A DNA stretch of 64,000 nucleotides from Neobacillus mesonae (GCF_001636315.1 NZ_KV440949.1:5722084-5786083), one strand, 5' to 3'. Counted from the stretch's first letter, positions 8,272 through 18,579 are shown. Notes: generated by a model from the letters alone, not told the origin. Translations and numbers: made by a program.

Positions 8272-11200
8272 TTAATTGTTTAAATCGCCCTTTACCTTGT
8301 TATAGACAAGAGGGAGATTATGCATTATTAGATATTCGTTTACTATATATGGTTCCACTGACTCTTTGACCAATGGATGTAATTTCCTTGCATCTAAATC
8401 ATCTATTAATGGTGGGGATGTGACTAATGGTAGCTTTTTATGTCTCCCTTTTACGACAAATGGGTAGCTTATACCACTAATACTCGCGCTTTTCTCACAT
8501 TCATATCCCTCTAGCTGTAGTAATCGAATTAACGGCTTAAGTTTGAGGGCCTGCTCCAAGATTGGTTCAAATATCGGCACTTTCCCATTTAGAATATACC
8601 CTAGCATCTCAACCCCAAGCCTTCTGTCTAACTGTGAATGAAAATACTGATTTTTATAATGACGCAGACATTCAGTACATGAACGATCACAGTTAGCCGG
8701 ACAATCACTTAATATTCTAAAAGTCCTATCTAGAACAGGCTTTAAACTCGCCCCAGCTTGCTCTGCATAGCCAGCTCCTCCAGATAAAGTATCAAACAAA
8801 TAAATATCTGCACGTAAAGATTCATCAGAGTCACCTTGAATAAGCCTGTACCCTGCTTGGAATTCAGACGGATCAATATCAAGCTCTTGACTCGCTGCCA
8901 ATAATATCGCTTCTGATATTGTCCTAAGAGAATCATTCAGGACTGCCAATGAAGTGTTTAAGCTTGAGTTTCTAACTATTGGAGCTTTTATGTTAAATCT
9001 AAGCAAAAGCAAATCTGATCTGAACTCATGACCTAAGTAAATCTTTCTAAACTCCCCATCACAGTAGTAAGGAATGTCAACTCCTTTTCTCTTTTCTACA
9101 AAGTAAGGACGCTTATGTAATCCATTCCTTGGTTTTTCTGGATCATAAACAGAGGCGGAACCACATTTAACACAAACAGAAAAGCCCTGGTTATTTTCTT
9201 CATTCCCTTTATTAACCATTACAAGTCGTCTATCACGTGCATGAGTATAAGAAAGATTTCCCCCTAAATGTATCCAATCCTTAAGATCATCCTCTGATAA
9301 TGGAACTGGGAATTGAGCCGATGTTGCATAAGTAAACTCCTGACTATTATCTTCAGTTGTTATTGGCTTCCCTTCATTTGGATGAAAGACCTCAGGAATA
9401 AGCATGTCTCCCTTATCTAAACCTCCACCACAGATAGGACACTTCTCTAGCTCCTCTTGATCTATCTGCCTATCTTGTACATAGGTACAACGACGGCAAG
9501 TTACATAAGGAGTTAAATTTTCCTTAAATAATGGCTCGGCTCTATTCACGTCTGTTACTAAAGAGGAATTTGCTGTTATACCACCTGACTTATATGTCTT
9601 CTTATCGACAACAATCTGCCTTCCTGGAGCATACTCACTTAATGCCATATCAATTGCCTGTTGTGGTTTCTCACTTACTACTACTTTAATACCACCATTT
9701 TTATTTTCTGCTCTTTCTATTACAAAGCTACACAAATTTGTTGGAAATGCGTAGCTTGGGAGAATACCCTGATCAAATAAAAATCCAAGTAATTCATCTC
9801 TACCGGCCCTTGTTTCAGTTGAATTATTTTCATCATTTTCATCATCATCCTCTGAATCAGACACGAAAGCTTTTGGGTAAATACCTTCATCTGCAATTTC
9901 TTGGAGACTTTTTAATAAATCCTTTGAAACTTGTCTTATCCATTTCTCTTTCTCATTAGAAACCCCTTCTGGAAGCCACTCTATAATTTGAAGCAATAAT
10001 CTACTATTGTTATTTAATACATTACCAAAAATCCAATCCTTAAATTCCTTTAGGTTAAGCGGCGAGCTACTATTATTACTAAAAAATTCACTAGCAGGTC
10101 CTAATACCGAAAATAGGTTGTTTGAGAAATTAATAATATGACCATTATCAATCATCTCATGAAAGAAGGTTTGTAGCAAAAATGAATGTATATGTCTTTT
10201 TGCAATCTTAGCATTATCAGTTTTTATAAGAGGCATTCGTGGTGCACCAGCTACTATTTCCTGAGGATTATGAAAATAATGGCTATCATGTGGTCCTCCT
10301 TGAGCATAGGTTATTACTGTTGAAACGGATGAACCTCTACGACCAGCACGACCAGCCCTTTGCTGATAGTTCTCCCTTTGAGGCGGAACATTTCTTAGTC
10401 CCACAGCGACCAAGGACCCTATATCAATTCCAACCTCCATAGTAGTGGTACAACTCAACACATCAATTGGACCCTGATTCTTATCGTCAATACTTGCATC
10501 CTGGAAACGAAGCTCATATTTCTCTGTTGTTGCAAAAACTATCCCTTTATCCTTGTTTGAAAGCTGAGCAGTATGCTCTTCAGCAGATATATGCTTTGGT
10601 CTCGTCTTACCTGCTAACGTTTGAACAACTGAATCTCTAAGAAATCCTTTTCTAGATCGTATATATTCATTATTGTTAGGGTCGATTTCCTCAATTGAAC
10701 TACCACCACAATTAATACATTGATTGGAGAAATGGATGGGTGATAAATTAGTACACTTATGACAGTTATACCACTTTCTTTCTGTATCAATTGCTAACGC
10801 TACCGCATTACTTTTTAATACATAAGCTTCATCAATCTTATGGCATAGCCTTGCCCTTAATATTAGTTCTATTTCGTCAATTTGTTTATTACTAAGGCTA
10901 TATACACTCTCTAGCAAGCCTCGAATTTCTCCCGTTAGCTTTCCGGAACCACTCCAATCATCCTGATTATAGCCTGCTGCTTCACGTCTTACCGATTCTG
11001 AAATCACCTGGGTGGTTTCAAAAGCAAAGGAAGTCAGTAGGTTCTCAATGAATGCAAATGTAATTGCTTCAATATCAGTCTGTTTGATCGAATTACTGAC
11101 CTTTTCAATATCCTTTTGAATATTCCTTAAATTATTCGGCTTTACAAAGCCAATAGTAGATGCCTTAATCGAAAATTGCTTACTACATAACTGACGTAAC

Positions 11201-13788
11201 AATGCACGATAGTAGCTCGGTGTCGGTTTAACCTCCCAATCATTTTCAAGAGCATCCTCAAGAGAGTTATCATAGTCCTCCCTTAGTTCTTCAACAGCGC
11301 GCAATAAAGCCAGTCTGTCCTCACCATCAAAGAACTGTAAATTGTATTTTGATACTACTGAAATAAAGGATCGATATAAAAGGGAGGTAATTACTGGATC
11401 TTTTCCTTTTAATTCCTTTAATTGATAGGAGGCTAAAGCTAAAGCTTGTCTAAAAGAATCCCACTCAACCTCTCTAGGAATATCACGTGCAAGTCGAGCT
11501 GCCTTCTGCCTTCCATCTGAGAAAAGCAAAACCTTTCTTCCTCCATTTGGTGTTTCTAGTGTTTCAGATTTACCTGGTGGTTGAAGAAAGAGCTGAGATT
11601 TAACTAGATTTGCAAAAGGAGCCTCACCTTTTGTCCTTAGGTCCATAATCTTACTAGGACCTCTCCATTTATTTAAACAGATAGGACATGACTTAAACCT
11701 TTTATGAACTACTCCTACCTGTCCAACAGGTTTAAATACTCTAATAAATCCGTCCTCATTAGCTGGCTTTTTTTCATACATTTGCCCTGTTGTTACATCT
11801 AACCAACACTCGATGCAATCCTTTTGAGCATTCTCATGCGGCTCTTGGCCAACTAGCAACTCAATTTCAAAAAGCTTATCTCCTTCATCCTCATCAGTGC
11901 CAATAAAGTTAGTAGGCTCATGAAGTAGAAAATTCCCCTCATCTCCCCGTATATATCCACGTAAAAACGCAGTACCACAGTCCCTATGTGTCAATAACTC
12001 AAATACTCTAGCCTTAGCCTCGCAGTTGCAATGAAGTAAAGGAACCGTGTATAACCTACCTAGGATTGGGGCTGCTTCTGACTCTTTATCTAGCCTCTCT
12101 GAGCATTCTGGGTTTGTACAAGCATAAAGTCCCGGAAGACCTCTGTAGAATAGGTGTAAACGCGTTGGCAAGAAAATCTTATTATCTGATTCCCTTCGTG
12201 CATAGGAGCCTAATGCAATTAATGACTCTGTCGCAGATCTAGCTAATTGCTTATTTACCGCAGGGAACAATTTAGAGGATAACTCGTTTAACTTCATGGC
12301 CTTACCACTTACACTATGAACAAGCATTTCAGCAGGCCCCCAGTTTGTAAGCCTTTCATAGAGATAATCAGCCAAGTTAACACTTGGTTCACTCCATCCA
12401 AGGGAAGCAGCAATTTCAGTAACAGCAACCCTAGCTTTATCTAATTCAATTCCTGCCCTTTGGAAATCTCCGAGATTTAATTTTGACAGGGCGGTGGCCT
12501 CTGCTAAGGTTCCTGCTCTTTCTCCTTCTCTATATTCCTTAACACCTTTAATTAACTTCATCTTTAATGATGAGTTCTCTGATAGTCCTGTTAGCTCTCG
12601 TGCAAAGCTTATTACTGCGTTTTCAGCTTCTTGACCCTCTCCTAAGCTTGCACTTGTTAATATACAACGAAGCTGTTCTCTTTTTATTCCTAGTCTAGCA
12701 GTTAAACGCCTAATTAATAGAGCAACCTCTGCCCCACCCGTCCCTCTGTACATGTGTGCTTCATCAAGTACTAGAATAAGCTGGTTAGTTGGGTTTGATT
12801 CTAACCAATCTTTTGTTTGTTGGAATATGGTTCGTTCAATAGGTCGAATGAGCATATACTCTAACATAGAGTAGTTTGTTATAAGTATATCTGGGCAAGC
12901 AGCCTGGATTTCTTGTCTCGTCAGCATTTCTCTATCATCTGGCTGTGTCTTTAGTCTTTCCTGCCAATTGTATTGAGTAAAGTTTTTTCCTTGTCTTTTG
13001 CCACTCTTATAAACTTTTTCTGTCTCTTTTTCCTTTGCATAGAAGCCAACTAAATCTTTACTTGGCCATTTACCTTTATCCTTTAACTCCTCCACAGCCT
13101 GTAGATTATTTGCATATTTTAAATAGAACTCCTCAAAGATTGGCTTTAAGTGAGTCATATTTTTATTAGACGAAGCCTCTCCTGGATATGGGGTTCTAGA
13201 TGTATAGGATCCGAAGCGAACGGGTCTATTTCTCCCTTTCTTTAGAACATTAGCTACCCTCTCATCCCCAAATAACTTTCTGATTCTGCCTAGTTGATCG
13301 TTAACCAATGCATTCATTGGATATAAGAGAATTGCACGACATCCAGGCATCGAAGCTGTTTCAGACTGCTCTACTCCTTCCTTTGCCAATTGCCCAAGAA
13401 TTGGCATTAAAAAGCTTTCAGTCTTACCAGAACCAGTTCCAGTTGCAACTATAATGTCATTTCTTTTCCCTAAGAATGCTTCAAGTGCCTCAGATTGGTG
13501 CATGTATGGCCTTGGATAGACCCCAACCTGTAGTTCGGATACTTCATTAAGCGCCTCTTTTGCAGGATGAGGTATAGCAAGGTCACTAAAGGATCTACCA
13601 ATTTCATAGCTCGGTGTTGACTCAACATAAGGCTCTTGTACTATGTTACCAACACGCTCTAAGAGCATTAATCTTTCAGCAATTAAGCTTTTATCACGAA
13701 TATGATATGCTGATTCAAGATAAGATTTCAAAGTCTCATGTAAGGCCTCTGCTAAGGTAAAAACACCATATGCTTCATTTTCAATCAT
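8272..13788 (-). CDS. DruE-like giant DEAH-box helicase with DUF1998 region
   Basis: An 1838-residue superfamily 2 helicase. Walker A is ATGTGSGKT near residue 116, the DEAH box is LDEAHMYRGTGG near 343 and motif VI is QRAGRAGRRG near 1146. At least five Cys clusters suggest zinc binding, including CHKCTNLS, CRRCTYV with CPICGGG, and CVKCG. The C-terminal end carries the DUF1998 signature GGAGYAEQAG followed by CPANCDRSCTECL near 1700. Length and domain order fit DruE of Druantia systems; DrmA of DISARM and DpdJ are shorter relatives. The ATG at 13788 follows AGGAGG. It is the last gene of a four-gene transcript and probably the DNA-translocating effector. Confidence 0.8.
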   Translation of the reverse strand: MIENEAYGVFTLAEALHETLKSYLESAYHIRDKSLIAERLMLLERVGNIVQEPYVESTPSYEIGRSFSDLAIPHPAKEALNEVSELQVGVYPRPYMHQSEALEAFLGKRNDIIVATGTGSGKTESFLMPILGQLAKEGVEQSETASMPGCRAILLYPMNALVNDQLGRIRKLFGDERVANVLKKGRNRPVRFGSYTSRTPYPGEASSNKNMTHLKPIFEEFYLKYANNLQAVEELKDKGKWPSKDLVGFYAKEKETEKVYKSGKRQGKNFTQYNWQERLKTQPDDREMLTRQEIQAACPDILITNYSMLEYMLIRPIERTIFQQTKDWLESNPTNQLILVLDEAHMYRGTGGAEVALLIRRLTARLGIKREQLRCILTSASLGEGQEAENAVISFARELTGLSENSSLKMKLIKGVKEYREGERAGTLAEATALSKLNLGDFQRAGIELDKARVAVTEIAASLGWSEPSVNLADYLYERLTNWGPAEMLVHSVSGKAMKLNELSSKLFPAVNKQLARSATESLIALGSYARRESDNKIFLPTRLHLFYRGLPGLYACTNPECSERLDKESEAAPILGRLYTVPLLHCNCEAKARVFELLTHRDCGTAFLRGYIRGDEGNFLLHEPTNFIGTDEDEGDKLFEIELLVGQEPHENAQKDCIECWLDVTTGQMYEKKPANEDGFIRVFKPVGQVGVVHKRFKSCPICLNKWRGPSKIMDLRTKGEAPFANLVKSQLFLQPPGKSETLETPNGGRKVLLFSDGRQKAARLARDIPREVEWDSFRQALALASYQLKELKGKDPVITSLLYRSFISVVSKYNLQFFDGEDRLALLRAVEELREDYDNSLEDALENDWEVKPTPSYYRALLRQLCSKQFSIKASTIGFVKPNNLRNIQKDIEKVSNSIKQTDIEAITFAFIENLLTSFAFETTQVISESVRREAAGYNQDDWSGSGKLTGEIRGLLESVYSLSNKQIDEIELILRARLCHKIDEAYVLKSNAVALAIDTERKWYNCHKCTNLSPIHFSNQCINCGGSSIEEIDPNNNEYIRSRKGFLRDSVVQTLAGKTRPKHISAEEHTAQLSNKDKGIVFATTEKYELRFQDASIDDKNQGPIDVLSCTTTMEVGIDIGSLVAVGLRNVPPQRENYQQRAGRAGRRGSSVSTVITYAQGGPHDSHYFHNPQEIVAGAPRMPLIKTDNAKIAKRHIHSFLLQTFFHEMIDNGHIINFSNNLFSVLGPASEFFSNNSSSPLNLKEFKDWIFGNVLNNNSRLLLQIIEWLPEGVSNEKEKWIRQVSKDLLKSLQEIADEGIYPKAFVSDSEDDDENDENNSTETRAGRDELLGFLFDQGILPSYAFPTNLCSFVIERAENKNGGIKVVVSEKPQQAIDMALSEYAPGRQIVVDKKTYKSGGITANSSLVTDVNRAEPLFKENLTPYVTCRRCTYVQDRQIDQEELEKCPICGGGLDKGDMLIPEVFHPNEGKPITTEDNSQEFTYATSAQFPVPLSEDDLKDWIHLGGNLSYTHARDRRLVMVNKGNEENNQGFSVCVKCGSASVYDPEKPRNGLHKRPYFVEKRKGVDIPYYCDGEFRKIYLGHEFRSDLLLLRFNIKAPIVRNSSLNTSLAVLNDSLRTISEAILLAASQELDIDPSEFQAGYRLIQGDSDESLRADIYLFDTLSGGAGYAEQAGASLKPVLDRTFRILSDCPANCDRSCTECLRHYKNQYFHSQLDRRLGVEMLGYILNGKVPIFEPILEQALKLKPLIRLLQLEGYECEKSASISGISYPFVVKGRHKKLPLVTSPPLIDDLDARKLHPLVKESVEPYIVNEYLIMHNLPLVYNKVKGDLNN

Positions 13789-13804
13789 GGAAAAACGCCT
13801 CCTC

Positions 13805-14914
13805 TTACTTTTTTATAAAAACATAACCAAAGTTCTTTAGATTCTCTTCAACCTTTCCCTTATATTCATCCAAAGCATAATAAGCTGTTTCTTCAGGTGT
13901 CTTTATCTTGTAGGAATGTAATAATATTATTCTCTCAAGTGGTTTGGGTAATGGAGGATATACTCTTAATTTCCCCTCAGTCCAACGTCCAGCAAGATTT
14001 CTTCCATGTATGTTCCTTAAACCGATTCTTAACCATGAAAGAATCTCCTTATCTTTAATTGGAAGTTCCTTTATTATCTTCCCATCCTTGAACACACCAA
14101 GAAAATATGAAAGTCGTTTATCTCTAGTTCTACATAAAAGAACCCCTCTTTTTGGTATATCATCACTTGCTTCAATGGCTTTAATCCATGCTGTTCTGAA
14201 ATTACTGTTTGATTTAAAGGAAATAAAAATTTCAAAATCATCATAGGAGTATAAGGTACTTGCACCTTTCTCTTGTGCTTGCTTTATCTGAGCCTTAGTC
14301 CATTCAGATAAATTTTTAGGTATCCAACCAGCCCACTGTGAATAGGGCTGCCATAATTTTTTGTCATCTAAAGCCCACTTTGAGATATTGTCCTTTTTAA
14401 TGACCCTTCCTAAACCCACTTGAGAAATAGAACCTGAAATAATAGAGGCATATTTAGTAGAACTACCACCAATTAATGCAATATCTTCATTATTAGGTAG
14501 TTGTATCAAACGTATAGGTGTAGGTATCCAAAAACCGTTCCCAATGTGTGAAATATCTCCAAGTAGCTCTAGAGTAACAAGTTTTGACCTAATTAATTCA
14601 GTCTCTAATGGGTTGTCAAAGCGCTTTGAATTATCATTATCAAACTTAGAAAGCTGCCAGGATTTCTTAGCTGGCCAAACAGCTTCAAGTTGTTGACGAA
14701 GTATGTACATAACTTTTCTTGTATGTACTGGATTATTGTCTCTCAAAAAATTATCATCTTGTTCGATATGAGTTAGCTTGTGAATACAATCCCTTAGATA
14801 TTCTGATATTACAGCCTCCTGCTTCATTAGTTCATTTGGAAAGTTAGGAAGTTTTAGTGCTGAAATCAATAGTTTAATTTGGTCATTCCGATTATTAATA
14901 ATCTTCCAATTCAA
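13805..14914 (-). CDS. Unrecognised 369-residue protein of the defence island
   Basis: I do not recognise this protein. The N-terminal 100 residues are helical and charged, residues 110-200 look like a winged-helix or OB-like unit (LLGDISHIGNGFWIPTP), and the C-terminal half has conserved-looking FRTAWIKAIE, RGVLLCRTRDKR and HGRNLAGRW stretches. The start is TTG at 14914, with GGGGTGG upstream, and overlaps the previous gene by 20 bases, so translation is probably coupled. It lies 16 bases before the helicase gene. Genes wedged against a DruE-like helicase are usually accessory parts of the same defence machine; that is inference. Confidence 0.6.
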   Translation of the reverse strand: MNWKIINNRNDQIKLLISALKLPNFPNELMKQEAVISEYLRDCIHKLTHIEQDDNFLRDNNPVHTRKVMYILRQQLEAVWPAKKSWQLSKFDNDNSKRFDNPLETELIRSKLVTLELLGDISHIGNGFWIPTPIRLIQLPNNEDIALIGGSSTKYASIISGSISQVGLGRVIKKDNISKWALDDKKLWQPYSQWAGWIPKNLSEWTKAQIKQAQEKGASTLYSYDDFEIFISFKSNSNFRTAWIKAIEASDDIPKRGVLLCRTRDKRLSYFLGVFKDGKIIKELPIKDKEILSWLRIGLRNIHGRNLAGRWTEGKLRVYPPLPKPLERIILLHSYKIKTPEETAYYALDEYKGKVEENLKNFGYVFIKK

Positions 14915-16811
14915 AACTATCTACCACCCCAAAAGCATTCTTTGACAGGATATACCTTAAACGATCGTCTTTTTCTACCAAATTAGAAAAATCAACTAGC
15001 TTACTGCTATCAAGATGTACAGCCATTGGAAAAATCCACCCAAATATTGAAAATTCGAATGGGGTATCAATTGTAGAGGCCATTTCTCTTCCATAACAGT
15101 CCGCAGTAATTAGTACTCTTCTCCAAAGAGGTCCCCCTAAAGTATATAGCCAATTAGGTATTATTGAATCCTCCCAGTTATATTCATCAACCAAAGTGGA
15201 GGCTTCCCCACTAAATATCTCTTTTTCTATCAAACCCAGTGGTCCAATTGCTGAGGGCTTATCCAACCATTTAATTGAATCTATGTTAAGTAATGGACCT
15301 AGTTCAAGATAATTAGAGCCTATAGGTAGCATTGAAGGGCCGTCTGTTACTGTACCAAAGACTAATAAGGACTTTGAGTTAGGGCGAATCTGAAATATTC
15401 TCTCAATAATAAACTTTGAAATAGTTAAACCATAAACATCAAAGGCTGAACGATTCATACCTTCCAGAATAATAGCTATAGGAGAATTTGTATCCTCATA
15501 TTCCGTTATAATCCTTTCTATAATAACTTCTATGGAAGAATCAATACAACCAAATGGTATTTTGATTACTCTGTAATTGCCACCTGTTAGGCAGTAAGCA
15601 CACCTCTCTGCAACCAAGGATGCTAAAGATCCTTGGAATGACACCAATTGACCAGATCCTATTGCCGCCATTATTTCTCTCGATAAACGTCTAGCATGAG
15701 GTAATTTTATTCCTAAGAGATTTAGGTTTTTTTCCAGATGTTTAGCAACTTCATTAACTGAGGCTAAATTTAATACATCTTCTACCTCATTTTGCTTTCG
15801 GATAACCTTAATTTCCTCACTATAATGCTCTTTTAAAGGATAAATCGAATTGGTACTAGAGGGAGTCCCTTGATTTTTGAGTTCCTCAAAATCCTGGAGC
15901 AGTAACTTTATGTTAGACTCCATTTGTACATAATCAGTACTAAGTTGACTAATATCAAAATTTTGTTGTTCACGATATAAATCTATTTCTTTTATACTCT
16001 CTATTATTGAGCTAAGTCTACTTCGTAGGTTCTTAGCTTCATTATTCATTTCCACATTATCGGAGTACAAGGACTGGATTTTTTTATTGTGACCTTCAAG
16101 TTCCTCAACAAACATACCCCTAATTTTCTCAAGATCATATATTTTTGAATTTGCTTGCTGCAGATCCTTTTTCACCTTGTTTAATTCCTTGGTATTATCT
16201 AAAAGATCTGAATTTATTTTTGTTACATTCTTATTAGTTGCTTGTAACTGAGTTAATTGAACTGATTCTTTTTTTATTAACTCAATTTGATTTTCTAGGG
16301 AGCTTATTTTAGCTTTTAATTCAACAGGGCTTTCCTTTGGAACAAAAGATAAAAGTCTTTCTACAACTTCATCTTGAGGTAATGGACTGAACAATAGCCA
16401 ATTCTTAAGATGTTTTTGTGTGATATTTTCTGTGTTTATTAGGCTAATAGCCTTCTCAATAATTTCTTGTCGTTTTTCCGACGAATTAAGTAATTCCTCA
16501 ATAATGTTTTCGAGCATTTCTTTATTATGAAATCCTAAAATATTTTGAAGAGCATTGTGGTGTTCTGTATATGTAAGCCATAGATTTTGTAATAAACTCC
16601 AGTCCTGCTCCTCCCAGGAAGAAGAGCGGCCAAAATAACGTTTTAATCGAATCTCTGTATCCTTTCCTGATCTAAAGCCCTTCACCATTGGTAAGGTTTT
16701 GATAATTTTCTCCAGTTTACTTTTATCAATAGCTTGAGTAATTACAGAAAAATCCCTATAATCGGCCGTTTTGATTCTTTCTTTAGCATCTAGGGCATAG
16801 TTAATAGTCAT
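14895..16811 (-). CDS. Coiled-coil protein with degenerate AAA-like ATPase domain
   Basis: A 638-residue protein with a helical N-terminus, a long coiled coil over about residues 165-330 and a C-terminal domain built like an McrB-type AAA module. The expected P-loop is near 390, but it reads SGQLVSFQGSLASLVAE and lacks the GK[ST]; the Walker B region near 447 reads IAIILEGMNRS where active relatives have two acidic residues before NR. The fold looks kept while ATP hydrolysis looks lost. I chose the ATG at 16811, which has GGAGGG eight bases upstream, over an upstream ATG. It overlaps the stop of the previous gene by 11 bases. A sensor or scaffold for the helicase is plausible. Confidence 0.6.
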   Translation of the reverse strand: MTINYALDAKERIKTADYRDFSVITQAIDKSKLEKIIKTLPMVKGFRSGKDTEIRLKRYFGRSSSWEEQDWSLLQNLWLTYTEHHNALQNILGFHNKEMLENIIEELLNSSEKRQEIIEKAISLINTENITQKHLKNWLLFSPLPQDEVVERLLSFVPKESPVELKAKISSLENQIELIKKESVQLTQLQATNKNVTKINSDLLDNTKELNKVKKDLQQANSKIYDLEKIRGMFVEELEGHNKKIQSLYSDNVEMNNEAKNLRSRLSSIIESIKEIDLYREQQNFDISQLSTDYVQMESNIKLLLQDFEELKNQGTPSSTNSIYPLKEHYSEEIKVIRKQNEVEDVLNLASVNEVAKHLEKNLNLLGIKLPHARRLSREIMAAIGSGQLVSFQGSLASLVAERCAYCLTGGNYRVIKIPFGCIDSSIEVIIERIITEYEDTNSPIAIILEGMNRSAFDVYGLTISKFIIERIFQIRPNSKSLLVFGTVTDGPSMLPIGSNYLELGPLLNIDSIKWLDKPSAIGPLGLIEKEIFSGEASTLVDEYNWEDSIIPNWLYTLGGPLWRRVLITADCYGREMASTIDTPFEFSIFGWIFPMAVHLDSSKLVDFSNLVEKDDRLRYILSKNAFGVVDSFELEDY

Positions 16812-18525
16812 TATAGTTCCCTCCATTCGTACCACTGTTTAACCTGATTAATCTTTCAGCTTCATTAAGGAGAGTCTGGCAATGTGCAGCAAGCTTTGAT
16901 GGCCATTTTCCTTTAGAAATTAGCTTAACTAATACTTTCTTATCTCTTTCACAAAATAACGAAGGATCGACTTTCTTATGAATAAAAGTAAATTCCCCTT
17001 TATATATAGCTCTTGATAAAATTAAAATATTATCTGCTCTATCCCTCCATTTATCCCCCAAATTAAGTCCACGACGAACTCCTCCACCCCTATTAATACC
17101 CATATTTGGATAAACCTTCAAACTACCAAATGGACCAGCATCTATTGAAAAATAACCCTTTTTATGTTTATCAAGGCAGTTTAGTATATTAAGCATGCTC
17201 TCTTCAAATTCAATAGCATTCTTATGATCTTCTACTACCAACCTATTTAGTTCATGCACCTCATTGTTGGAATCCATCCAACTTATCCTAATATTTATAT
17301 GAGGAAGAGCACTCACCTTTGTAAAGGTGACATCACCTTCATATGCTTTCCTTATCATTTCATTTGCCTCTTCATTGAACAATAGAGCCTCATATTCTTT
17401 TCGACTATTGTTATCTATAGCAAGCAGTTTAACACCTGGAATATTTATAGAAGATGAGGCATTCTCGTCAAAAATAATTTGCTTATTTCTTTCGATATCA
17501 TCATCAAGCCAAATATCATTTCGACCAGGATTTAGCTGAAACTGTATAATAGTAGGAACCTTACCATCACCTTGAATACTTTTAGTTACTCCAATATTTG
17601 GACTATAGTAATTTATCTTGTTCCACTTTCTTGCTCCAGGTTCTCCAATAATCCCTAATGTGACCTGACCCCCATCCTTTATTACATAACTCCCATCCGG
17701 AAGTCGATACTCTGCAGTCGGAATGATTAATTCAAGCTCAGCAGGAGGATGTTGGATAGAGCGTCCTGTTGTCTCTGTTACCCACTTTTCTACCTGTTGA
17801 TTGTACCTTTCAGGTAATTCTATATAAACACCATCCCATGAGGTATACCCTTTTAATGGTACAGTTTGCATAATATCCTTGGCTGGTATCCATTCCGGGC
17901 TAGAGTTTATTGTCCATATTAATACATAGGCCCTTCCCCAATACATTGGACTATCCTCATTTAGTCGTCTCCCACCAAAGGGTGAATATCTAAAAACATT
18001 TAAATTTACTGTACTAAGGCCAGGTATAGGGTGGCTAATTCTATTTCTCCATCTACTTTCGGGGATATTATCATATATTAAAGAAAAAGGCCCTGGTCCT
18101 GGAGGAATTCGTACTCTTTGTCCACCACTTTTTATTGCTGAAACTGGGATTGTCCTTAAGCCTCCTAAAGCAAAAGGTAATCGGATTGTTCCCATATCTA
18201 CGTCCGGCTCAGGAATACTTACTTCTAATGACCAACCTATCGTCTGATTTTGATCATCTATTAACCTCAAATATAGACCTAATGAGCGGTATGGTGCTTC
18301 ACTCTCTTTATGAATTTGTGAGATTCCCTCGGTATCTATCGAAAAATAAAGCTCACAGTTAGATTTTGCTTGCTTAGAATTATGTGCAAAATGAGGAACC
18401 TTGCTACCTCTTCTAAGATGAACCGGTGCTCTACAAATTGGACATATGTAGTAAGGTCCTCTAGTTACAGCAGGGTTAGAGGCCCAGACTTTTTTACCAG
18501 TTATTGAATGAATTGCATATTCCAT
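16801..18525 (-). CDS. CoiA-like zinc-motif protein, first gene of helicase block
   Basis: A 574-residue protein. Residues 26-62 carry CPICRAPVHLRRG, then PHFAH and a final Cys (NCELYF), the zinc-ribbon-like pattern of the competence-protein CoiA N-terminus. The rest is rich in beta strands and aromatic residues and I do not recognise it; no PD-(D/E)XK motif of true CoiA proteins is obvious. The ATG at 18525 follows a G-rich ribosome site. It heads the four-gene transcript that ends with the DruE-like helicase and lies just downstream of an 18-base palindrome. Nucleic-acid binding is inferred from the zinc motif. Confidence 0.6.
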   Translation of the reverse strand: MEYAIHSITGKKVWASNPAVTRGPYYICPICRAPVHLRRGSKVPHFAHNSKQAKSNCELYFSIDTEGISQIHKESEAPYRSLGLYLRLIDDQNQTIGWSLEVSIPEPDVDMGTIRLPFALGGLRTIPVSAIKSGGQRVRIPPGPGPFSLIYDNIPESRWRNRISHPIPGLSTVNLNVFRYSPFGGRRLNEDSPMYWGRAYVLIWTINSSPEWIPAKDIMQTVPLKGYTSWDGVYIELPERYNQQVEKWVTETTGRSIQHPPAELELIIPTAEYRLPDGSYVIKDGGQVTLGIIGEPGARKWNKINYYSPNIGVTKSIQGDGKVPTIIQFQLNPGRNDIWLDDDIERNKQIIFDENASSSINIPGVKLLAIDNNSRKEYEALLFNEEANEMIRKAYEGDVTFTKVSALPHINIRISWMDSNNEVHELNRLVVEDHKNAIEFEESMLNILNCLDKHKKGYFSIDAGPFGSLKVYPNMGINRGGGVRRGLNLGDKWRDRADNILILSRAIYKGEFTFIHKKVDPSLFCERDKKVLVKLISKGKWPSKLAAHCQTLLNEAERLIRLNSGTNGGNYNDY

Positions 18526-18579
18526 CCAACCCCCCCTTATAATTTCAACTCTATGTTATAACAATAATTTAACATATTA

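Noticed and set aside
8272..13788. DISARM drmA
   Set aside because: The helicase is much longer than DrmA, and no DrmB, PLD-type DrmC or methyltransferase is next to it.
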